A stretch of DNA of 14,165 bases, taken from the NCBI GenBank assembly GCA_945861915.1, contig CAMAWK010000036.1:1-14165 (forward strand), given 5' to 3'. How positions within the stretch are numbered: the stretch's first letter is position 1; every line of letters begins with the position of its first letter. This DNA comes from Flavobacterium psychrophilum. Lineage in GTDB: Bacteria; Bacteroidota; Bacteroidia; Flavobacteriales; Flavobacteriaceae. This document shows, piece by piece, positions 7,317 to 12,993 of the stretch. The position numbers and the translations under genes are program-made. The notes beneath the pieces were generated by a model that searched no databases, was not told where the DNA came from, and worked only from the letters and a program-made list of their open reading frames with translations.

Positions 7317-8924
7317 ATGAGAAATTCATACTTACTTTTAATTCTATTCTTAAATCTTTCAATTCAAGCACAGCAAAGACCAAAATTAGTGGTAGGAATT
7401 GTAGTGGATCAAATGAAAATGGAATATTTATATCGTTTTTCAGATGATTTTTATACAAACGGTTTCAAGCGATTGATGAATGATGGGTTTACATTTCATA
7501 ATATGCATTATAATTACATGCCCACTTATACTGGACCTGGACACGCATCAATATATGCTGGAACTACACCAATGTCTCACGGAATTGTAGCCAATGAATG
7601 GTTTAACAAGGCTTTAGGAACTGAAATGTACTGTACAGAAGACGTTTCAGTAAAAACAATTGGAGACGGTACAAAAAACGAAGGAGAAATGTCGCCAAAA
7701 AACCTGCAAACTTCAACAATTACGGATGAATTGCGTTTGGCTACTAATTTTCAGGGGAAAGTGATTGGGATGAGTCTCAAAGATAGAGGTGCTATTTTAC
7801 CTGCAGGACATTTTGCGAATTGGGCATTTTGGCTAAGTAAAACAGGTTCTTATATTTCGAGCAACTTTTATGGGGAAAAATTACCCGATTGGGTAACAGA
7901 ATTTAATCAAGAAAAAGGCTTTTTATCTTATCTTTCAAAAGGCTGGGATTTGTATAAACCCGCTTCAATTTATAATGAAAGTATTTCGGATGATAATCGA
8001 TTTGAAGGAAAATTAAATGATGTTAAATCTACATTTCCGTATGATTTAAAAACTATTTATGCAAAAAATCAAGCCGAAATGATTCGTGAAACACCTTTTG
8101 GAAATGATTTCTTAGCCGATTTTGCTATTAGAACAATCGAAAAAGAAGAATTGGGTAAAGATTCAACTACCGATTTTCTAACAGTTAGTTTTTCGTCAAC
8201 CGATTATGTAGGTCATATTTTTGGTCCGCGTTCCATAGAATTGCAAGACACTTATTTACGACTGGATCAAACTATTGCTGATTTTTTGATTTATTTGGAT
8301 AAAACCGTTGGTAAAGATAATTATCTTGTTTTTTTGACTGCCGATCATGGTGGCGCGGAAAATGCAAATCATTTAAATGAAAACAGATATGATGTTAAAA
8401 ACATTCAACCAAAAGAAATTCGAAAAGTTTTAAAAGAATATTCTTTGGCTACTTTTGGGGAAGATTTGGTGTTGAATTATTCTAATTTTAATTTGTATTT
8501 TGATAAAGAAAAGATAAAGTCTAAAGGCTTGGAATTAAATAAAGTAAAACAGTCTTTCAAACTTTTTTTGATGACTCAAGAACAAGTTAAAAGTGCTTAC
8601 ACCGAAGAAGAAATTTTAAGCTCCAACGGTCAAGATTATTTTTTAAATTGTATTGCTAAAGGTTTTGATCCAAAACAAAATGGCGAAATAGTAATTCTGG
8701 ACAAACCCGGTTTTATTCAATATGGAGCAACTGGAACTTCACACGGAACGCCATACAGTTATGACACGCATGTTCCATTACTATTTTATGGATGGAACAT
8801 CAAGAAAGGGGAGGAGTTTGACAAAAAAGTAATTACTCAAATTGCACCAACACTTTCACAATTATTGAAAATTCCTTTTACAAACGGAACAGAAGCAGAA
8901 GTTTTGGAGGAAGTTTTGAGATAG
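7317..8924 (+). CDS. pafA: PafA-type periplasmic alkaline phosphatase
   Basis: Zinc-dependent phosphomonoesterase of the alkaline phosphatase superfamily (type I phosphodiesterase fold) that releases phosphate from organic esters in the periplasm. Signal peptide about 1-19 (ending IQAQ). The active site matches Elizabethkingia PafA as I remember it: nucleophile Thr72 (TYTGPGH), Asn93 (VANEWFN), and Lys155/Arg157 (SLKDRGAILPAGH), the residues that define this monoesterase subgroup. Metal ligands are Asp31 (VVDQM), Asp296 and His300 (STDYVGH), Asp343-His344 (TADHGG) and a histidine in the GTSHGTPYSYDTHVP segment (476 or 485). ATG 7317 was preferred to the TTG just before it (7314). It shares a base with a two-codon ATG-CTT-TGA leader (7309-7317). 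PafA enzymes are typically not repressed by phosphate and are abundant in Bacteroidota (family knowledge). It converges on the exopolyphosphatase gene with only 5 bp between stops. Confidence 0.95.
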   Translation: MRNSYLLLILFLNLSIQAQQRPKLVVGIVVDQMKMEYLYRFSDDFYTNGFKRLMNDGFTFHNMHYNYMPTYTGPGHASIYAGTTPMSHGIVANEWFNKALGTEMYCTEDVSVKTIGDGTKNEGEMSPKNLQTSTITDELRLATNFQGKVIGMSLKDRGAILPAGHFANWAFWLSKTGSYISSNFYGEKLPDWVTEFNQEKGFLSYLSKGWDLYKPASIYNESISDDNRFEGKLNDVKSTFPYDLKTIYAKNQAEMIRETPFGNDFLADFAIRTIEKEELGKDSTTDFLTVSFSSTDYVGHIFGPRSIELQDTYLRLDQTIADFLIYLDKTVGKDNYLVFLTADHGGAENANHLNENRYDVKNIQPKEIRKVLKEYSLATFGEDLVLNYSNFNLYFDKEKIKSKGLELNKVKQSFKLFLMTQEQVKSAYTEEEILSSNGQDYFLNCIAKGFDPKQNGEIVILDKPGFIQYGATGTSHGTPYSYDTHVPLLFYGWNIKKGEEFDKKVITQIAPTLSQLLKIPFTNGTEAEVLEEVLR

Positions 8925-8929
8925 TTGAT

Positions 8930-9844
8930 TTAAATTTTGTTGTGGTACATGGCTTTCACAATTCCATCCGAAAGACCTATTTTTGGTACATAAATACTTC
9001 CTGCGCCACTCCATTTCATAGCATTTATATAAATTTTTAATGCTGGAATGATAACATCCGCACGATCTGGATTCAAAGCTAATTCAAAAATTCTTTGTTC
9101 ATAAGTTAAAGAATTTAGAAATGAATATTGCGAATTTAAATATAAAAATGATAAGGGTTTGTCTTGCATTTTTCCTGACATTTTAAATATTTTATTAATA
9201 TTTCCGCCAGAACCTACAAGAATTATATCGTCATATTCATTGGTTTTTTCTTTAATCCAGTTTTCCATTTCTTGCCATAAAGAATGGGTTACTTTCTCAT
9301 TCAACAATCGAACTGTTCCAGCTTTGAATGATTTTGACACTATTAATTTTCCATTTGAAAACAAAGAAAATTCGGTGCTTCCACCTCCAACATCAACATA
9401 CAGATAGGTTTTGTCAGATTTTAAAAGATGGTGTAAATCGGTAGAAGCTATAATTAAAGCTTCTTTTTTTCCGTCAATTACTTCTATTTTAATTTTAGTT
9501 TCTTTTTTAATAATATCAATTACTTCTAGCGCATTGTTGGCTTCTCTCATCGCTGAGGTGGCAAATGCCATGTGTTTTTCGACTTTATGTACTTTCATTA
9601 AAAGTCGAAAGGCGTTCATGGCATCAATCATTCTTGAAATATTTTCATCTGAAATTTCACCAACAGTAAATGAGTCTTGTCCTAAACGAATAGGAACACG
9701 AACTAGGGAACTTTTATTAAATTGGGTTTCTTTGCCTTCTTGCTCAACAATATTTGCAATTAATAGGCGCATTCCATTGGATCCAATGTCTATGGCAGCA
9801 TATTTTTTTAAAGTAAGCTTGAGGTTATTGTTTGAATTATTCAA
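8930..9844 (-). CDS. Exopolyphosphatase, Ppx/GppA family (short form)
   Basis: Predicted to hydrolyse terminal phosphates from polyphosphate and/or the gamma-phosphate of pppGpp. The 304 residues form the two-domain ASKHA ATPase-like fold without the C-terminal HD extension of E. coli Ppx. Phosphate-1 motif AAIDIGSNGMRLLIA at 16-30; phosphate-2 motif YVDVGGGSTEFSLF at 149-162; GSGGNINKI at 211-219. Glu128 in VIDGKKEALII corresponds to the catalytic glutamate of E. coli Ppx (Glu121) by my alignment. The start appears to be TTG at 9844: an in-frame TAA lies immediately upstream and no in-frame ATG precedes the first motif. It is the last gene of the operon behind ppk1, with a 56-bp gap lacking any -7 box. 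Adjacency to ppk1 favours polyphosphate as substrate, but pppGpp cannot be excluded, so no symbol is given. Confidence 0.92.
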   Translation of the reverse strand: MNNSNNNLKLTLKKYAAIDIGSNGMRLLIANIVEQEGKETQFNKSSLVRVPIRLGQDSFTVGEISDENISRMIDAMNAFRLLMKVHKVEKHMAFATSAMREANNALEVIDIIKKETKIKIEVIDGKKEALIIASTDLHHLLKSDKTYLYVDVGGGSTEFSLFSNGKLIVSKSFKAGTVRLLNEKVTHSLWQEMENWIKEKTNEYDDIILVGSGGNINKIFKMSGKMQDKPLSFLYLNSQYSFLNSLTYEQRIFELALNPDRADVIIPALKIYINAMKWSGAGSIYVPKIGLSDGIVKAMYHNKI

Positions 9845-9900
9845 TTAGTATTTTGGATTTTATGTTTAGATTTCAACTCTGTATCTAATGATTTTTACTA

Positions 9901-12015
9901 TTAACTTAGGTTTGCATCTTGAATTGAATCTAGTTTGTTTTTATAATAATTATACGTTTCTATTTGAGCTCTAAAAACAACTTCTCCGTTTTTTCGAATT
10001 CTATATTTATTGTCTAGTTTTTCTGAGTGGAAACGTGCTTTTACATTCCCTTTCCATCCAATTTCGAAATTATCTATTAATTCTTTTTTAATATCAGAAT
10101 CATAGATAGGGCAAGTTACTTCGACTCTTCCGTCTAGATTTCGTGTCATAAAATCGGCAGAGGAAATAAAAACCATTGGGTCGTTATTATTGCAAAAAAT
10201 GAAAACTCTAGAATGTTCAAGGAAATTATCTACAATGCTAATAGCCTCAATATTTTCGCTCATTCCAGCAATTCCGGGTATTAAGGAACAAATACCTCTG
10301 ATTTGTAATTTAATTTTGACACCAGCATTACTGGCGTCATATAATTTGTCAATCATTTCAGTATCTGACAAACTGTTCATTTTAAGGTTGATGTAGGCCG
10401 GGTTTCCAGCCGAAGCTTGGGCGATTTCCTTGTCAATTAATTTACATATTCTGGAACGAGTATAATGTGGCGAGACTATTAAATGCTTGTATCTGTGAAG
10501 TCTGTAGTTGACTTGTAAAAAATCAAACACTTTAGACATATCTTTCAAAATTTGCTGATGACTTGTTAGCAAAGTTACATCAGTGTAAATTTTGGAAGTT
10601 GATTCATTGAAATTTCCTGTCGAAATAAATCCGTAGCGTTTTAATTTACCTAATTCGATTCGTTCAACTAAACAAATTTTAGAATGAACTTTCAACCCTT
10701 TAATTCCAAAAATCAATTCAATGCCTTCAGTTTGCATTTGTTCCGCATACATGATATTACTGGCTTCGTCAAAACGAGCCTGTAGTTCAATCTCAACGGT
10801 TACTTTTTTACCGTTTTTAGCTGCGTTTATTAGTGAACTAATGATTTGAGAATTTTTTGCTAATCGATACAACGTTATTTTTATAGTAGTAACTTTTGGG
10901 TCAAGTGCCACTTCACGTAAAAATTTAATCAAGTAGGAAAAAGATTGGTATGGAGCAGAAATGAGATAATCTTTTTTTGCAATTTTATTCAGGATACTGC
11001 CGTCTAACGAAAGTCCGGGCACTGGTAAAGGCTTTTTCTGTTGATACAATAAATCATATCTCCCCAGATTTGGAAAACTCATATAATCGCGACGATTGTG
11101 GTATCTTCCCCCAGGAATGATACTGTCAGTAGCTTCAATACCCATTTGCGCCAATAAAAAGTGTAGGGTATCTTTTCCGATTTTGCTGTCATAGACAAAT
11201 CGAACAGGTTCTCCAATTCTTCTATCTTTTACCGAAGTTGCAATTTTTTGAAGCATACTTTTGCTCATGTCGCTATCAATATCTAGCTGTGCGTCACGAG
11301 TTATTTTAATCATGTGGGCTGCAATACTTTCGTAATCAAAAATATTAAAAATGCTACTCAAATTATATCGAACTACATCGTCGAGTAGCATGATGTATTG
11401 TTTTTCATTCTCGGTAGGTAGTTCAACTATTCTATTGATGTTTTTTGGCATTTCAATAATTGCGTAACGAACTTCTGGTTTTGGTTTCAACAACCCCAAC
11501 AATTTTGACTTTTGATCGGTTTTCATAACCAATTTTACAGCTAAATAGCCCATGGTGTCTTTTAGCAAAGGAAATTCTGCTAAATCATTTAGTATAATAG
11601 TTACTAATTCTGGACTTACTTTTTGGATGAAAAAATCTTTAACGAATTGCGCTTGTTCAACCGATAAATTAGATTCATCAACAATAAAAACGTTTTGTTT
11701 TTCGAGTTGTTTTTCAATAATAGAAAGTATTTTTAAACTATCTGCTTGTTGCTTGATTACAATTGCAGTAATTTCTTTAAGTAGTTTTGTGGCAGTAATA
11801 CCACCTAGTATTTCTTCACCTGTGTCACTTGATAAACTTAATCTTCTGATGGCAGCAAATCGAACTCTGAAAAATTCATCTAAATTATTAGAAAAAATAC
11901 CTAAAAAACGAAATCTATCAAGTAAAGGAACGGTTTCATCTGCAGCTTCTTGAAGTACTCTTTCGTTGAAATTTAACCAACTTTTTTCTCGGTCTAAGTA
12001 TCTGTAATTGTTCAC
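9901..12015 (-). CDS. ppk1: Polyphosphate kinase 1
   Basis: Reversibly polymerises the gamma-phosphate of ATP into polyphosphate, usually at the inner membrane. The 704 residues cover the N, H, C1 and C2 domains. The N-domain opens with DREKSWLNFNERVLQEA (8-24) and NNLDEFFRVRFAAIRR (43-58). Catalytic residues line up with E. coli PPK at a constant offset of 9: autophosphorylated His444 (KVHSK; E. coli H435), His601 (EHSR; H592), Mg-binding Arg384 (TLYR; R375) and Arg414 (QARFDEASN; R405), and Arg573 (IRGICSL; R564). The histidine E. coli has near 454 is Phe463 here (RYGFISTGN). The start is GTG at 12015: an in-frame TAA, the stop of the upstream sixA-like gene, lies two codons before it. That 6-nt spacing in the same frame suggests translational coupling. 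The exopolyphosphatase gene follows 56 bp downstream. Confidence 0.97.
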   Translation of the reverse strand: MNNYRYLDREKSWLNFNERVLQEAADETVPLLDRFRFLGIFSNNLDEFFRVRFAAIRRLSLSSDTGEEILGGITATKLLKEITAIVIKQQADSLKILSIIEKQLEKQNVFIVDESNLSVEQAQFVKDFFIQKVSPELVTIILNDLAEFPLLKDTMGYLAVKLVMKTDQKSKLLGLLKPKPEVRYAIIEMPKNINRIVELPTENEKQYIMLLDDVVRYNLSSIFNIFDYESIAAHMIKITRDAQLDIDSDMSKSMLQKIATSVKDRRIGEPVRFVYDSKIGKDTLHFLLAQMGIEATDSIIPGGRYHNRRDYMSFPNLGRYDLLYQQKKPLPVPGLSLDGSILNKIAKKDYLISAPYQSFSYLIKFLREVALDPKVTTIKITLYRLAKNSQIISSLINAAKNGKKVTVEIELQARFDEASNIMYAEQMQTEGIELIFGIKGLKVHSKICLVERIELGKLKRYGFISTGNFNESTSKIYTDVTLLTSHQQILKDMSKVFDFLQVNYRLHRYKHLIVSPHYTRSRICKLIDKEIAQASAGNPAYINLKMNSLSDTEMIDKLYDASNAGVKIKLQIRGICSLIPGIAGMSENIEAISIVDNFLEHSRVFIFCNNNDPMVFISSADFMTRNLDGRVEVTCPIYDSDIKKELIDNFEIGWKGNVKARFHSEKLDNKYRIRKNGEVVFRAQIETYNYYKNKLDSIQDANLS

Positions 12016-12021
12016 GATTAT

Positions 12022-12507
12022 TTATTTTAAGTTTTTAGGGAATAGGGTTTTTATTGTTTTTCCTTTTTTTATCTCTGCCCAATTATCAATTTCAAATTCT
12101 ATTGAAACCAAGCCAGAAGTAGGAACATGACCTACGAATATGTTGCCAAATTTATTAACAAAATTGCTAATAGCCTCATTGTGTCCAAAAAGAATTAATG
12201 TATCGCAATCATTAGAACAGGTTTTTATTATTTTTTCTAATTCTTGCTCATCAAAAGTATAGAGTTCTTGCTTGAAAATTATTTCATTGGTTGGGAAATC
12301 AATGTTTTTTGCAAAAATCATAGCCGTTTCAGAAGCTCTTTTGGCAGAACTACTCCAAATTATAAAATGATTTGGTAATATTGAAATAGATTTTCTCGCA
12401 ATATGGCTAATATCGTCGATTCCTCTTGGTATTAAAGGTCTTTCAAAATCAGAGTTAAATGATTCCCAACTTGATTTTCCGTGTCTTATCAATAGTAAAT
12501 TTTTCAT
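12022..12507 (-). CDS. SixA-like histidine phosphatase (phosphoglycerate mutase superfamily)
   Basis: Small cytoplasmic phosphohydrolase of the branch-2 histidine phosphatase type. The 161 residues contain the RHG box at 8-10 (LLIRHGKSSW) with phospho-accepting His9, Arg57 in SSAKRASETA, a probable catalytic acid Glu81 (QELYTF) and the second catalytic His109 (LILFGHNEA). E. coli SixA dephosphorylates phosphohistidine on signalling proteins; the substrate here is unknown, so no symbol is given. ATG at 12507 starts directly at MKNLLLIRHG. It is the first gene of the polyphosphate operon: its stop is 6 nt from the ppk1 GTG. The context suggests a role in phosphate or polyphosphate metabolism, possibly on phosphorylated PPK1 or another phosphohistidine (inference only). 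Confidence 0.92.
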   Translation of the reverse strand: MKNLLLIRHGKSSWESFNSDFERPLIPRGIDDISHIARKSISILPNHFIIWSSSAKRASETAMIFAKNIDFPTNEIIFKQELYTFDEQELEKIIKTCSNDCDTLILFGHNEAISNFVNKFGNIFVGHVPTSGLVSIEFEIDNWAEIKKGKTIKTLFPKNLK

Positions 12508-12551
12508 TTTTATGGATAAATTGATTTATTTATTAGACTCTTGATTTCTTA

Positions 12552-12559
12552 CAAAGATA
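12552..12559 (-). promoter_or_regulatory. -7 element for the sixA-ppk1-ppx operon
   Basis: The minus strand reads TATCTTTG, a close-to-ideal flavobacterial -7 element (TAnnTTTG). Transcription would start near 12545, about 38 nt before the sixA-like ATG at 12507. A clear -33 TTG at 17-23 nt upstream is missing (the nearest TTTG is 31 nt away). No other -7 box was seen in the two internal gaps of the operon, so this is the best candidate for all three genes. Confidence 0.6.
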
Positions 12560-12687
12560 CAATCATATATTTTTTATTGAATTTATTTAACAAATCAATT
12601 TAGTAGTTTTTTTACTTATCGAAATCAAATATTTATTGTAGTATTAAACTTTAAAAATAATAAAAAAATGCATTTTATCTATTTTTT

Positions 12688-12853
12688 TTGCACTTAATCG
12701 GTATTTTTATTTGTTTTATAAAAAATTTAAAAGTAGGTTTGATTCTGTAAATTATGAATAAACAAGATTTATTAACAAAAAATTAGAAATTGATGAACAT
12801 TAAATTTGTGAATTATACATCAAATGCCATTATTTTTAATCGATTAAGTGCAA
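12688..12853. repeat. 13-bp perfect inverted repeat, arms 140 nt apart
   Basis: TTGCACTTAATCG at 12688-12700 recurs as its exact reverse complement CGATTAAGTGCAA at 12841-12853. As RNA the pairing could extend inward by a G-U and a U-A pair. The arms contain more GC than the surrounding AT-rich DNA. No target-site duplication flanks the 166-bp unit and no transposase is present. It could be a pair of operator sites, the closing stem of a leader RNA or a degenerate element; none is demonstrated. Confidence 0.6.
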
Positions 12854-12932
12854 GATGTTCATTAAAATTAGCCTTTCAACGAGTTTTTATGCTAGTTATA
12901 GGAAATATTAGGCAGTTTTTAACTTTCAATCA

Positions 12933-12940
12933 TAAATTTG
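12933..12940 (+). promoter_or_regulatory. -7 element for the surface-protein gene
   Basis: TAAATTTG matches TAnnTTTG and lies 53 nt before the ATG at 12994, predicting a start site near 12946 and a leader of about 48 nt. A second identical octamer is at 12801-12808. No convincing -33 TTG accompanies either. Confidence 0.45.
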
Positions 12941-12993
12941 ACCATTGTAATTTAAACCCCAAAGTCAAAAAAATTAAATTAAAATTTGATTGT

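Larger units (their letters stand above)
12508..12993. other. 486-bp AT-rich divergent intergenic region
   Basis: This separates the polyphosphate operon (-) from the surface-protein gene (+). It holds the operon's -7 box (12552-12559), a 13-bp inverted repeat (12688-12700/12841-12853), a possible -7 box TAAATTTG at 12801-12808, and the TAAATTTG box at 12933-12940 that best fits the surface-protein gene. From ATG 12793 to the surface-protein start the plus strand is open in frame. The part from about 12560 to 12780 is A/T homopolymer-rich, and I see no gene or structured RNA in it. Confidence 0.6.

Noticed and set aside
9411..9848. Plus-strand open frame of 145 codons opposite the exopolyphosphatase gene
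   Set aside because: The opposite strand encodes all Ppx/GppA motifs; this frame has no family features. The frames at 11552-11953 and 9159-9407 are rejected likewise.
12688..12853. A MITE or small insertion element, or a 6S-like RNA, bounded by the inverted repeat
   Set aside because: There is no target-site duplication or transposase, and the interior shows no convincing internal pairing; it is kept only as an unexplained repeat.
12793..12862. Second inverted pair ATGAACAT / ATGTTCAT (12793-12800 and 12855-12862)
   Set aside because: It is only 8 bp, does not extend in either direction, and is expected by chance in DNA of this composition.
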